Source: Atrina japonica
Lineage: Eukaryota > Mollusca > Bivalvia > Pterioida > Pinnidae
Direction of reading: 5' to 3'
Assembly (NCBI GenBank): GCA_030159075.1
Contig: BROG01000804.1
Coordinates: 1-64,000 of the forward strand
DNA: 64,000 nucleotides
Translations under genes and position numbers: made by a program
Part shown: positions 1-11,639 of the stretch, in pieces
Layout of the letters: each line of letters starts with the position of its first letter
How positions within the stretch are numbered: position 1 is the first letter of the stretch
The notes under the pieces: model-generated
Database searches by the model: none
Told to the model about the DNA's origin: nothing
The model's input: only the letters and a program-made list of their open reading frames with translations

Positions 1-587
1 TATATATATATACTTAACGTGATAGGTTATGTAAAACATTTGAATTCTAGCGTTACACATGTGCAGTTTAACGTGAAAATAATACAAGATAGAACGGGTT
101 GTTACATGTTCATAGTATTACTTAATCACCCCCACGCTACGAGGAAATCCTGTGTTTTTATGTAATGGTTGCGAAACATATATTAAAAAACACGTCTGTT
201 TAAAAAAAAACGAGATCAAAGTCATCTCTTTATTAGGCTACTCTAACGCACTCTATTTGACACATGTTATTTAATTGGTCGGTGTAGTGGACTCATATTT
301 CAATGCCTGCTGTTGTATATTACGTCACCTTGTTTTCTTGCCGTACACCAAGAATCAATTGTTTCAAGTACGAAACATTAAATTTCACTATATATGAAAA
401 TGATTTTAAGCGTATAAGTGTTCCAGTAATTTGTTTATTGATAAAAGTGGGGCAGAGCATAAGTGTTGCTGTCGCTTTAAAAATTAAAATGTTTATGATA
501 AATGCACTGACTTATAAAATGGTTAACCTTTTATCCATCCCACCATTTTTTTTTGTTTTTGAAATGGAGATGCTCCCAGCATTAGAT
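1..587. other. No gene recognised
   Basis: AT-rich sequence starting with a short (TA)n. A 128-codon frame at 303-689 runs into the SINE at 590 and has no protein-like composition. Confidence 0.5.
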
Positions 588-589
588 GA

Positions 590-815
590 AGTGCCATTGA
601 ATGACGCCGACGCAGTGAAGAGTACTTTACGTGCCATGCCTATTGTAACACGGGAGCTCGGTTTTAAGCCTTTCCTGAAAGACCAGTGACTTTCATTTCA
701 TATGCCGAGCGTTTGGCAATGAAACATTACCACCATTTTAAACAAAAGTATTTGGTATGACCGGGTACCGGCAATCGAACCCGGGACCTTTCGTTTGTAA
801 GTCGAACGCTCTAAC
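590..815 (-). repeat. tRNA-derived SINE, family 3
   Basis: On the minus strand a tRNA-like head (agagcgttcgacttac, B-box GGGTTCGATTGC) is followed by the body ending at ctcgggctt and acgtaaagtactcttcactg. The body is shared with copies at 1545, 8560, 31430 and 40595. Confidence 0.6.
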
Positions 816-1544
816 ACGCATACTCATTGCATGTGAGATTATTAGAATAATTCAAACACAAACATATTTTTCTATTTTTTTTTTTTTTTACATTTACACA
901 AAACATGATGTAAAATTACTGATTATCCCTGAAAATGAAATGATAATACCTTGAGTGAGCTACTCCAAAATATATAATTTTTTTCAAGTTAGCAATAATG
1001 TTCATCATTACTTCAGGGCTAAGGTGATCAGTCAACAGGGGATGGTAACTTCTCCAGGGCACCTGATCCCACCTCTGGATTTCCAGAGGTCCCTGTTTGT
1101 TCAATATTCACCAAATTAGTATATGTATCCTGCTGATCCTGAAAATTTATATTTGGCACCTGATATGTTTTATAGATATATAATAAGTATAGTTATAGAA
1201 TCTCCAGTTGCAACATGAACTGTGTTTTCACCTAAAATGATAAAAAAAATCTGTCGAGTATTGGGTAAATTTGGTGAGTTCGGGACTAGATATGAATAAT
1301 GACAGATAAACAATTTATTTATAACTAGGTCGTCGAGGCTAAATTGATTAGAAAATTCGCCTCGACAGATGAAGGTCATGGGTTAGATTTACAGCACCGG
1401 AGGGGTCACATTCGGGGTGCGTTTTTGTCAAGATCGCCTTTGTCCCAAGTCTTTTAAAGTAAATTGATCGTCTAAAAATTGATCACTTATATTGAGATAT
1501 CACAGGATTTAGCTGAAGAGAAAAGAAGTTTGACCTGTGTTATG
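816..1544. other. No gene; retroelement 3'-end relic at about 1035-1110
   Basis: gcacctgatcccacctctgg at about 1059 resembles the ACCTGGTCCCATC block in the 3' ends of the retroelement at 4.6 and 12.7 kb. The rest is AT-rich with no exon seen. Confidence 0.35.
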
Positions 1545-1722
1545 GACTGACTGACGCCAATGCAGTGAGGGTTCTTTTACGTGCCACGCCTGTCGCGACA
1601 CGTGACCTCGGTTTAAAGTCTCCTCCAAAGGACTCGTGACTTTATCTTCGTATGCCGAACAAGTCACCACCATTTTAAAAGTCTTTGGTGCGACCGGTCT
1701 ACCACTAGACCAGCGAAAGCGT
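1545..1722 (-). repeat. tRNA-derived SINE, family 3
   Basis: Minus-strand head gctggtctagtggtagaccg, then a body with ctcacgtgtcgcgacaggcg and acgtaaaagaaccctcactg. Confidence 0.6.
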
Positions 1723-2815
1723 TAAGCAGTACTCTCTAAGTCCACATCATAAATCAAAATTTGTGAAACTTCACCTAAAGCTAGTAACGACCCGTTGTTA
1801 CTGAAACATTCTTGACGTAATATGACAATAAAACAACAACAAAAAACAAAAACAAACAACAACAACAAAAAAAAAAAAAAAAAAACAGAAATAAAAAATA
1901 AATTCATAGACTAGATCTAAAAGTATATGATACCATATGAGCTATGTGAATGATTCAGTATTGAAACAGGAAGAAAACCGAAACCAAAACATATTTTTTT
2001 CATATCAATAACGTTAATTATTGTTTCCACTCATTTCCTTATATGTACATCCACTTGACTGACCTAGTTAAAGGAAATACTTATATTTCGTACATTAAGC
2101 GGAAATGCACAATTTATTTCCAACGAAGTTCGCTCCATAATAGTAATGTTTTGATTTTTACAAATGGAAAAATATCAGTGTCCTTATCGGTTGATGATAT
2201 ACTTAGAAGGTAAAAAAACGATTATCGTTATTATTATTATTATTATTATTGTTATTGTTGTTGTTGTTGTTGTTGCTGTTGCTGTTGCAGGTATTTTTAT
2301 TATTGGTGCTAATTCTGTTTTTGTTGTCCTTGATCAGAATTGATTATCGCTGTCATATGTAAAAAGTAAAAAAGAAATATTTATTTATAGAATTTGACCT
2401 GTTCTTTTTTACCTGTTTTTCCTTCTGTTGTATGTATAGATTTACATTCTGTACAAAATACGAGTCAGACGCTGAATGTATCATTTCAAAAACGAAACAA
2501 GGAATACCATTATATATATATATATAACAGAATAAGCTTTGAATATCTTAAGCTGCATAATGTATCTTCGCTACAGAAATGATCCATTAGATATTATTTT
2601 GAGTGGATGAATCTTACGTCATATTTTTCTTTTCCACTCAAAAGTCCATAACTGTTTCATCATATAAACTTGTGTAGATCTGGTAAATATTACATAAATA
2701 TCAAATAATCTGCAACTAACATTTATCAACAATAATTTCAGAACATATAGATGTAAATTCAACTTAATCCAATTAAGTTCTTGTAAATAGCAAATTTAAT
2801 TATGCGAGATGCCCT
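1723..2815. repeat. Non-genic with simple repeats
   Basis: A/AAC-rich tract at 1830-1890, (TTA)n(TTG)n at 2225-2290 and a short (TA)n at 2512-2526. No exon seen. Confidence 0.55.
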
Positions 2816-2920
2816 CCCCGTGACTATTGGGAGCGACCAATCGCCTGTCATTACTGTTTTGAATATAAACGGGAACTAGGCATCTGTTCGGTCTCTCTCG
2901 GACATTAAATACTAATCCTA
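2816..2920 (+). promoter_or_regulatory. Promoter-like or LTR-like segment
   Basis: gaccaatcgcc (CCAAT) is followed about 30 nt later by gaatataaacggg (TATA), then a pyrimidine-rich tcggtctctctcgg. This could be a degenerate LTR or a host promoter; I saw no terminal repeat partner. Confidence 0.25.
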
Positions 2921-3178
2921 AGTAACGATCAGAGTACTTCCAATCATTAATATACCTTTAAAGTGCCATACATATTTATAAACATTTGGACATCCTGAAG
3001 TTTTATACTTTTGTATCTGAGATTTTTACATTTATGTGAATCCTGTACTTTTACTGCTGACATCAATATTAGCCCTTTCAACCCTACGTATCTACATGGT
3101 ATGATCTTTAGACCAATCTATTACGGCCTGTAGGGTTTTGAGGTATAATATACAATTATTACTGTTATATTGCTATCA

Positions 3179-3418
3179 TTATAGCAGTAATAATTGTAAT
3201 ATCAGTCCTTGCATTGAATTATGAAATACTTGCCATAACCACTCAAGATGATTCAACAAGCAATTCAACATTTCATTCAGTGAAACACTGTAATTGCAAA
3301 CAAGATCATTATACCGACCGTAACATTTGCGAAATGTTGACATTAAACGTAACTCCTGATATTGGTGTGACAAAAAATTATCAGTAAAGTACTTTGCCTC
3401 TCGTTGTGAAACACTCAT
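3179..3418 (-). pseudogene. Retroelement reverse-transcriptase C-terminal fragment
   Basis: An 80-codon fragment with TFRKCYGRYNDLVCNYSVSL, the FYGRYxDL(V/I)xxY motif of the C-terminal tail of reverse-transcriptase proteins abundant in bivalve genomes. It is 5'-truncated, with no RT catalytic core nearby. Confidence 0.55.
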
Positions 3419-3479
3419 AAGTTAGGAACATCCCTCGACAAAATCGGTAAATGTTATATAAGCGTCTACAACCACTATC

Positions 3480-3803
3480 AAACACAGGGATAGAAATAAG
3501 CAGGGGCCCAGTAGCTCATGGCGGGTAAAAACTGATCTGGGCTAATGGATTTCACAGTTAGCCCAGGTGGCTACTAAGATTTTGGGGTATATCTTGCACT
3601 TTCACAAATTTCAATTGATATTCTTGTAAACTGTGTATACCTTGCTACATATAGCTAGTGTATGAATTACTTTAAAATATGTTTTTATTGTAAGAATTTT
3701 TAAATAGCATGTTATAGAAAGAGCAATGTTTCTGGGCTTCCAGACATGCAACTGGGCTCCTAAAAATCATGACATACGAGTCCAGATTGCTCCTTAATTG
3801 CAG
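3480..3803. other. Presumed intron of the membrane-protein gene
   Basis: No exon recognised other than the microexon at its end. Confidence 0.3.
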
Positions 3804-3839
3804 AGTTTAATATCTACCTCTGAAACAGACGTTTTACAG
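3804..3839 (+). CDS. Candidate 36-nt stalk microexon
   Basis: Flanked by ccttaattgcag and CAG|gtaagtata, a near-perfect donor. It is open in phase 0 and gives Ser/Thr-rich residues directly before the membrane exon 79 nt away. Alternative: the cag|gtaagt site is a recursive splice point and no exon exists. Confidence 0.4.
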
Positions 3840-6800
3840 GTAAGTATAAAGACACCTCTGTGCCGTACGCATTGATCACCTTGAATTTTAGTATGATATT
3901 ATTTTATTCTCTTTTCAGATGAACAGGGTTATAATCGTTAGCGTCGTTGTCGGTACGGTACTTCTACTCACTTGTTTTGTATGTATGTGCTTATATAGAA
4001 AAAGAAGAACGTAAGTAATAGTTTGAATTTTAAGTTGGAACTTTATTTATTTAAGTGCAAACTTAATTTTTTTGTACAACGATTAACACACAAGTTGTGT
4101 CAACTTATATAGATGTTTCTCGTTGGTTCCGATGTTGGAATGCGGGGGTCCTTGCTATAGGAGGAACCCGGAGTACCCGGGGAAAACCCACGTGTCCGAC
4201 TTACCATCTGATTTTCACATACTCATCTGTCCAATCTAAGGATCGAACCCGGCTCTCATTGGTGAAACTATCCGGACATCCAAAAGTAATTAGTTTGAAT
4301 TTTGACGAGGGCAGCAAATTTTCAACTACAATTTATACATGATATAGAAAAATTAGATTTTAACATTAATTTCCGTAATTTATCTCTCTTTCTAGAGAAT
4401 ATAGTGAACCCGATATCAGGCATCTAGTGTACATTCTCCATTTTACTGTATTATACGCGATTACGCAAAACTTGGGAGAGGATCATAGGTATAACACTAA
4501 CCCTAACCCTGCAGGGTAAAGGTTTTGGTGAAAGTTTTGTAATTGCTCGCCGATCGCTTATTAATGGTTTAACATGAAAAGGACATTTCTTGATCTGATA
4601 TAATATATGATGATTGATCGATTGCAATATTAGGTGAATAGCCATACGAATTAGACGAATTAGATGTGCAAATGGTCTCAACATGAATAACAATTACGAA
4701 TCCCAAACGGGATAAGACCAGGTGTCCGGAAGGAGTTAGCGTCTTCTGCTGGCATGCCACACCCGTCGTAAATGCCCCATGGAAACCTTTCTAGTTCGAT
4801 GAACGGGTCAAATTCAGTAAAAAGGTCAAGTTTGGTGATGAGGTCAAGTTCGGTGAAAAGCTTGATTGGTATAACAGAGTCACTGTCTGTGGCAGTGATC
4901 CAGAATATTATATAATATCTCTGAGAGGGGAACTTCATAATTTTTTACAAGATCCCCGTATCGACCATAAAACTTCTTAAACGACGACTCCAAGCGTTCA
5001 ACAACTTAACCTTGTGTAAGTAGTTCATTGGCTAGTCGTTTCGCTCTCAGAATAAAACATTCATAAGAAGAGCATGGCCTGGCATAACGTATAAGTTGTG
5101 AAATGAAAATTAAGAAATCAGGTGAAAATCGGACACACATGGACGTCTGAAAATCTAGATGTGGGGACAGGTGTCATGGAAATTCACAACCGCCTCGAGT
5201 CCACAGTCAAATTAATATGAAATAACTGAGGAAGGAATGACAACTCGTCACCATCGGTCTGACCACACTTTTAACTTGCACAAAGTCACACTTGAAAGGG
5301 TCATATTTGAAAAAAATACGTCTGTATTTGATACACGGAGATAAGGTGTATTGATATCGTATGATTCCTCTTGTAAATCGACTCCAAAATGACTGGCATG
5401 TCTACACCGTGTAGAATTACAGAGACTGAAAACTTGAAACAGAAATGAAAATCACACGCATTTTCTCTTTGGGACATTTGATCTAGTCTCTGTAGTTGAA
5501 TGTTTTGAACATCACTTTTTAAACCATGACGTCTGTCACATACAGTCAGAGCGAGCTGGTGTCCACCTAGAACCTATGTTGATTTTACTTGTGTTTTCAT
5601 CCCGGGTACATTATAACCGGGCTCTCTCTCCTCAACCATTAAAAACGTCCTTAATGGAGAACAGCAATGACAAACACAGTAACTATATCAATCGTAAAAT
5701 ATGTCCAGTATACATCATTTTTGTCACGAATTCTCATAATATCATCAAATCAGCAAGCACTTTTACCCTATATATATATATATATATATAAGTGTATATA
5801 TATATAAACTGGTAGAACGCAGAGCAGAGTTTGCCATCTGTGAGACAAACACCAAACGCATGTCATTCAGACATATAATTCGATAACATTAAATAGTAAC
5901 ATTTGGGATGTCATCATCATTTAGTTTACTTCATAGCTGAGATGTCAATTCCCTGGCAGTATCTGTATTGATGTCTTCGTGTGTGATCTTTTTATGATAT
6001 ACGTCATTCACACTTCAGTATGGAATTTGTCAGTGACAGTTACCAAACCATCTTGTCCTTCGGTTGAGACAGTAAAACCTGAGGCCTGTGTCACAGTAGG
6101 TGTCGGCACGTTTAAGAACCCTCACTGCTGAATGGCCGTATGTGCCGAGCACAGGCCAATATTTGAAGCCCCTCGCCGGCATTTGGTGACGTTTCCATAT
6201 GAGTGAAAGAATCTTGAGTAGGACGTTAAGCAATAATACAACAACAACAAGTTTGTTCCTTGGGCTATGCTTAAATGTATAACTGGAAATTTTAATCCGT
6301 GGATATTTTCGCCCTTTTACGACAGAAAAAATATCCACCCCGTCTTAAATTCCCCTCAAATCACCTTTGTCTCACGGAGGACAATAAATGCTCTTGCTTC
6401 AATTATTTAGCTTAAAAATTTCGATTTCATTTTAAATTCGTCCTTTCATCTAAAGACGAATTTGGCGAAAATTAAACGGGAGTGAATTTTTACAGGTATA
6501 CAATATACATTTATCTTGAATTGTACATGAGATGATGCTTTCGCGAGTTGTCTACAGACATACTAAACCAAAGTCACAACAAACTGTTACCATATTCCAA
6601 AGGATAATTTTTATGTGGTTTGTTTGTTAGTTTGTTTTGTTTGTTGTTGTTTAACGTCCCACTCAAGAATCTTTCACTCATATGGAGACGTCACCAAATG
6701 CCAGTGAAGAGCTTCAAATTTTGGCCTATGCTCGGCACTTGCGGCCATTGAGCAGTGAGGGTTCTTTATGGTATCCATTGTATAAATGAGTATGTTAAAT

Positions 6801-9655
6801 TCAGATAAATCTGTCACAATCTTGGCAAATTTCAGAAAAAAATTAATTTTAATTGCAATATCATAAAAATTTAAGTTTTCTTTAGAAGAAAGTCTTATAT
6901 TTGATATTAATAAAATAATTGTGAATGATTACTGTACAGAAATCATCAAACAATTACAACAACTCTGTTTTTATGTTTAATGCCATCGAGATTTAACTCC
7001 AAGATTAGTGCTTTGGCAGGTATAAAGCTAAAATAACAATGTGCAAGATTTTTTCCATCTTCGATATTTGGTCCCTAAAAACCTTATATCTGTACATGGG
7101 ACATACCTATCTATCATAAAATATAATCATTATAGTACCTTACCAGGCATCAAATTTTGACCTTTTATACAATGGATACCTTAACGTACCCACACCTACT
7201 GTGACACGGGACCTCGGTTTTTACTCTCTCATACGAAAGACATGAACCCAACCTGCCGCCAGCTGGACTCGAACTCACGATCAAGAGTCAAGCGCGCTAC
7301 CGATTGAGCCAAGCCGGCTCCATTTGTAGTCAAATTTAACATAGTTCTACTTTTTCAATACGTTCCCTTTTTCCTGGGTTTGAAAATATGATTATACTTC
7401 CATAAATAATAGTCAGCGGTGAGAGAAAAGAGACCTCCATCTCAATTTATTTTTATCACTTTTTTATCATGAGAAATTAAATAATTTTTTAATTATTACT
7501 TTTCTTAATCAATACATGGTATTCTTTGAAATTTTATAAACATACTACCAAAGTTATAATGCTCAAGACGATATCGTTTCTGTCAATTAGACTTCATCAG
7601 TTGAGCTCCAATTTAAAAGTTATGTACTCTTTCTAAAGAGAAAGTGGTATTATACAAGGCCAAATAATATCTCTAAAAGTATAGCCGAAATCCATCTAAG
7701 AGTAACCACTGTAAAAATGACAATCTTAGCTTTAGAAAAATTTTGAATTTAAATGATGTTAACAGTGCCAAATATTACTTTAGTATAAGATGAACAGCTG
7801 GTACCGAAATACCAGGTACCAGGTTTATGTATACCCTCGGGGACTCAAACGATCCACCAGCAGTGGCAACGACCTAGTGGTTATAAATTTTATAAACATA
7901 CTACCAAAGTTATAATGCTCAAGACGATATCGTTTCTGTCAATTAGACTTCATCGGTTGAGCTCCAATTTAAAAGTTATGTGTATTTTCTAAAGAGAAAG
8001 TGGTATTGTACAAGGCCAAATAATATCTCTAAAAGTATAGCCGAAATCCATCTAAGAGTAACCACTGTAAAAATGACTATCTTAGCTTTAGAAATAACCC
8101 AACACATCTCAACAACTCAGAACACATGGTACTTGAAAGTTTTATTAAGTACTGCATGCAGCCCCGTTTTATGTGCGCCCCTTTCGCCAGTGGGCGATTT
8201 TAATAGTTACAGAAAGTATCTATTATAGTTCCATTTTAAACGACACACTAAATTAAAAAAAAAAACTTTAATGTAATCATACAGAAAGTAGACATGAACA
8301 AAATTTAATTGTTAAATTAAACTTGGCAATGACGTAAAATTAAATCATATTGTAATCTGCCATTGTTACTAAGTCTGGGCGAATTTAAAACTGTTTGCAA
8401 GTTCATATCTGAACTCTACCGGAGTATCAGCTGGAATAACATGCACAGCTGATCGAATATATCTTTAAACAGTTGTGACACTCCACATTAATTATGTAGG
8501 GTGCATGGTACGCTATTTCTAATTTTCTTCTTGGAATACAACCGTTTGCGGTACAGGCGCCGACTCGCAGGTAGAATACTCCAAGTTTCATTCCCGGTAC
8601 CCGGTCAAATCTCAATGCTGTCTGTTCCTTCACTAAGCGCTCGGTATAAGTGAGAGTCACGGGTATTTCATATAAGATTCAAAACAGAGATGCCATGTTA
8701 TGGCACGTATTACACGTTAAAGAGCCCTCATTGCGTACTGTGAATCCGGGTTTAATCGCTTATTCGTTTTTTACGCGTAATTTCTTGAGAGCTCTCGCTC
8801 GCGAAAATAAAAATAAATATTATAAAGGGAAGACAAAATGATCATTCGAAATCTCGAAAATGTCATCTCGCGAATAAATTAAAAACTTATGCATCGCGAA
8901 AATTTCCGGATTTACTTTAATTAACGTAATACCTTCTAACAAGTCGTAATTTATGGCACTTCATGGTTAGCTGGAGACGTTTCCATTTAAGTGCCAAGCT
9001 CTGGATAGGATATAAGATAACTATAAAACACATTTATTATTCATTGGTGGGCAGAATTTCTTCATTCTTTTAACGCTCAATGCACATACAACTAATCATT
9101 ACCTATATTCCATTTCTATTTATTTCATTTACTTATTTCAGACGAAAAAGGAGAACATGTTCTACCATCAGATACTCAGTTCCGAATGACGCCATTACTG
9201 CACCCCGAACGTCAACTTACTCAACACCATATGACAAGAGACTTTCGACGGATGGAGTTTTAACGGTTAAACATATCTCGTCTAAATCTGGTACGAAATC
9301 CCATAAAAACTGTGTGAAAATTCCCGCTTATTTGGACGTCAGCGTCACAGACTACGTACAAAAGGACCACGATGTTGTGAATAAACAGAACTTTGAAAAC
9401 GAGAAGAAAAGAAAACCTTCGGCCAGAAGGAGCGTCGTGTACAATAACGTAGATAAACAATATATGGGTGATAAAAACACAAACTTTAAAGATTCTCTTC
9501 GACCTCAAAAAGAATTTGAATCTCAAGAAAAACAAATAACTACAAAAGGAAACATTTACACTCAGGTTAATAATCAAACAAACAATATCAACAGAAAATG
9601 TAGTGCGCGGAAGGATTTACCTGCTCCCTATTCTTGCATTAATATTGATTTTTGA
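3804..9655 (+). CDS. 3' part of an unidentified single-pass membrane protein (candidate receptor)
   Basis: Seen: three plus-strand segments (3804-3839, 3919-4010, 9142-9655) join in phase 0/0/2 to 213 codons ending in TGA. The first gives a 12-residue stalk, SLISTSETDVLQ. The second gives a hydrophobic segment RVIIVSVVVGTVLLLTCF with membrane-proximal cysteines and the stop-transfer sequence YRKRRT. The third gives a 171-residue basic, hydrophilic tail with several tyrosines: VVYNNV fits the ITIM pattern, and YLDV and YTQV fit YxxV sorting or docking motifs. The RKRRT peptide occurs on both sides of the last junction. Inferred: type I membrane protein with ectodomain exons left of the window. 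The family is not recognised; an N-terminal signal-anchor protein starting at the ATG at 3919 is the alternative. Confidence 0.6.
3919..4010 (+). CDS. Transmembrane exon
   Basis: 92 nt between ctcttttcag and AAC|gtaagt. Encodes MNRVII followed by about 22 hydrophobic residues rich in Val/Leu/Cys, then LYRKRR. Phase 0 to 2, compatible with the exon at 9142. Confidence 0.65.
4093..4282 (-). repeat. tRNA-related SINE-like element
   Basis: On the minus strand: GCCGGGTTCGATCC (B-box-like), then gggttttccccgggtactcc and cctcctatagcaaggacccc, a body common in invertebrate short repeats. Sits in the intron between the membrane and tail exons. Confidence 0.5.
4600..5107 (-). pseudogene. Decayed retroelement 3' end: RT tail plus 3' UTR
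   Basis: Minus strand 5107-4880 reads FISQLIRYARPCSSYECF, ILRAKRLANE, an in-frame stop, then FKKFYGRYGDLVKNYEVPLS before a TGA. The following 280 nt include ggacacctggtcttatcccg and are shared with the copies at 12.6, 16.7 and 25.3 kb, so they are the element's 3' UTR. Non-functional. Confidence 0.65.
5108..6053. other. Non-genic intron sequence
   Basis: Holds a SINE family 2 scrap at about 5595-5655 (gtacattataaccgggctct) and (TA)n at 5768-5805. No exon seen. Confidence 0.45.
6054..6250 (+). repeat. SINE family 1, 5'-truncated
   Basis: Contains ccttcggttgagacagtaaa, aagaaccctcactgctgaat, ggcatttggtgacgtttcca and the tail ttgagtaggacgttaagcaa. Confidence 0.7.
6280..6505. mobile_element. MITE-like element, copy 1 (partner at 63364)
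   Basis: Ends aactggaaattttaatcc and gtgaatttttacaggta are inverted. The interior (cgcccttttacgacagaaaa, tcaattatttagctt) matches the element near the right edge. Confidence 0.5.
6640..7321 (-). repeat. SINE family 1 interrupted by a MITE
   Basis: The minus-strand head gagccggcttggctcaatcg at 7321 and tail near 6645 are continuous except for the insertion at 6769-7179. Confidence 0.75.
6769..7179. mobile_element. Nested MITE with 17-bp terminal inverted repeats
   Basis: GGTATCCATTGTATAAA at the left end and its exact inverse at the right. It splits the SINE word ttctttaacgt and leaves TTA on both sides, fitting a 3-bp target duplication as made by PIF/Harbinger-type elements (inference). 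No ORF, so non-autonomous. Confidence 0.65.
7533..8096 (+). repeat. Direct duplication of a dispersed repeat
   Basis: About 205 bp (ataaacatactaccaaagtt to gacaatcttagctttagaaa) at 7533-7741 is repeated nearly exactly at 7883-8092. The spacer holds accaggtaccaggtttatgt. The same family lies in inverse orientation at 11640-12330. Confidence 0.7.
8560..8745 (+). repeat. SINE family 3 copy
   Basis: Contains ttcattcccggtacccgg, atgccatgttatggcacgta and ttaaagagccctcattgcg. Confidence 0.45.
8746..8925. repeat. AT-rich imperfect inverted repeat
   Basis: tcgcttattcg... and ctcgcgaataaatt, with cgcgaaaattt and a closing tccggattta, suggest a degraded MITE. Confidence 0.3.
9142..9655 (+). CDS. Cytoplasmic-tail terminal exon
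   Basis: 514 nt from cttatttcag to TGA. 171 residues with no hydrophobic segment. Motifs: TSTYSTPY, IPAYLDV, RSVVYNNV, GNIYTQV and a C-terminal APYSCINIDF. I found no canonical AATAAA before the SINE at 9930. Confidence 0.68.
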
Positions 9656-9929
9656 ATTCATCCGCGAAAATTTTCATTTCAAATCTTCTGGGAAATTTGT
9701 ATTTTATTAATGGGATCAAGTTATAATGTATCCACGTATAAAGTATTATTGGCAAATGTATTTCGTGGACAAAATGCAAACGGAAATAGCCAAAAGAACA
9801 CAAAGTATGATAGTAATAAGAATACATTATATATATTAACTATATATTATGCTATCATAATGATCAGTCATATCGTCATTTCCGTCGTGAAATCAAAATA
9901 GAAATATATTATTGTCAACGTTTTTGTTT
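9656..9929. other. Probable 3' UTR and flank of the membrane-protein gene
   Basis: AT-rich, no further exon. No canonical AATAAA found. Confidence 0.35.
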
Positions 9930-10171
9930 GTTTCATCGGCGTTTTACTTCACCCGTGAATTTTTCAGTTACATGATAGCAGCCAGTTTTTAATGATGGAG
10001 GGGATCTGAATACAGTGTACCCGTGAAGAGACCACCGGCCTTTCGAAAGTAAACTGGCAAACCTTCTCACAATATCAGCTTAGGTTCCAGCGGGCATCAA
10101 CCTGCTCTGACTGAGATGAGAGACTTCGTGGTTTAAAGTGTAATACTCTAACGACTTGGCTTCGGAGGCCG
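9930..10171 (-). repeat. SINE family 2
   Basis: The minus strand starts ggcctccgaagccaagtcg and continues through gaagtctctcatctcagtca to ctggctgctatcatgtaact. Same family as 33478 and 48212. Confidence 0.7.
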
Positions 10172-10450
10172 CATTGACAACGTCAAACAACGACGACTAT
10201 TTCGGACATTTGCAATATTCGTAATGCAATGATTGTAGATAATTTACGAGGAAGATATCCAAAATGTAGTATGATAGTGTTCTAAAGCATGATGCAAAGA
10301 AACAGATACGGAATTACGTTAAAATTAGAGAAATCGGTTTAACATCAATGGGTTTCCGTTTTAATTTATTACTACTTTAAAAACCTAATTCTCATCTTTA
10401 GGTTTAAGTCATGTAAACTAATACAACCGGTATCTAGCATAGTTTATTTT
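10172..10450. other. No gene recognised
   Basis: AT-rich, nothing identifiable. Confidence 0.4.
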
Positions 10451-11147
<697 letters not shown>

Positions 11148-11615
11148 AAAGAGGCAATAGCTGTGTTTTTGTATAAAACAATTCTTCCTTTTTTACTTCT
11201 TAGATTGATATACAATAATTAAAAAAGAGATATACACAGGCATACAAATATTAAATCCCTATATATTTGGCGAAAATTGCTTGAGAAACCCAGTTTGGCA
11301 CTTTTTCAATTGCAATTGATTAACTCAATCTTACTATTTGTATATATTTACATACCGACTGCAATTCCCTTCATGGCAAGTGTATAGAGCAGAGCGATAT
11401 ATTGCATATCCCGGTAAATACAGTCGCGTGCCCCGAGTATTAACCACTTTACTTTTCAGCGTAAGAATACATGAACGAATCAATAAAGAATAGAATATCA
11501 CATGTTTATTTCTTATATATTTAATCTTATTTGTTACTGAATATCAAGTATAAGTAGTAAAAGTAGAAAAAATCGAAATAATTATTTTTGGTAAACACGG
11601 CTAATGCCCCTTTAA
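11148..11615. mobile_element. Palindromic MITE, family A copy 1
   Basis: Left end TTAAAGAGGCAATAGCTGTG and right end acggctaatgcccctttaa are inverted. The interior has inverted pairs such as cttagattgatatacaata. Related copies at 13085, 24668, 26693 and 46492. Flanking TTAA fits a TTAA target site. Confidence 0.7.
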
Positions 11616-11639
11616 AAATTCTCAAATAGGCTTGTTTCA

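Noticed and set aside
303..689. 128-codon frame
   Set aside because: Composition is not protein-like and the 3' third is SINE sequence.
4498..4515. Telomere-like CCCTAA repeats
   Set aside because: Only two to three units (actaaccctaaccctg); too short to be meaningful.
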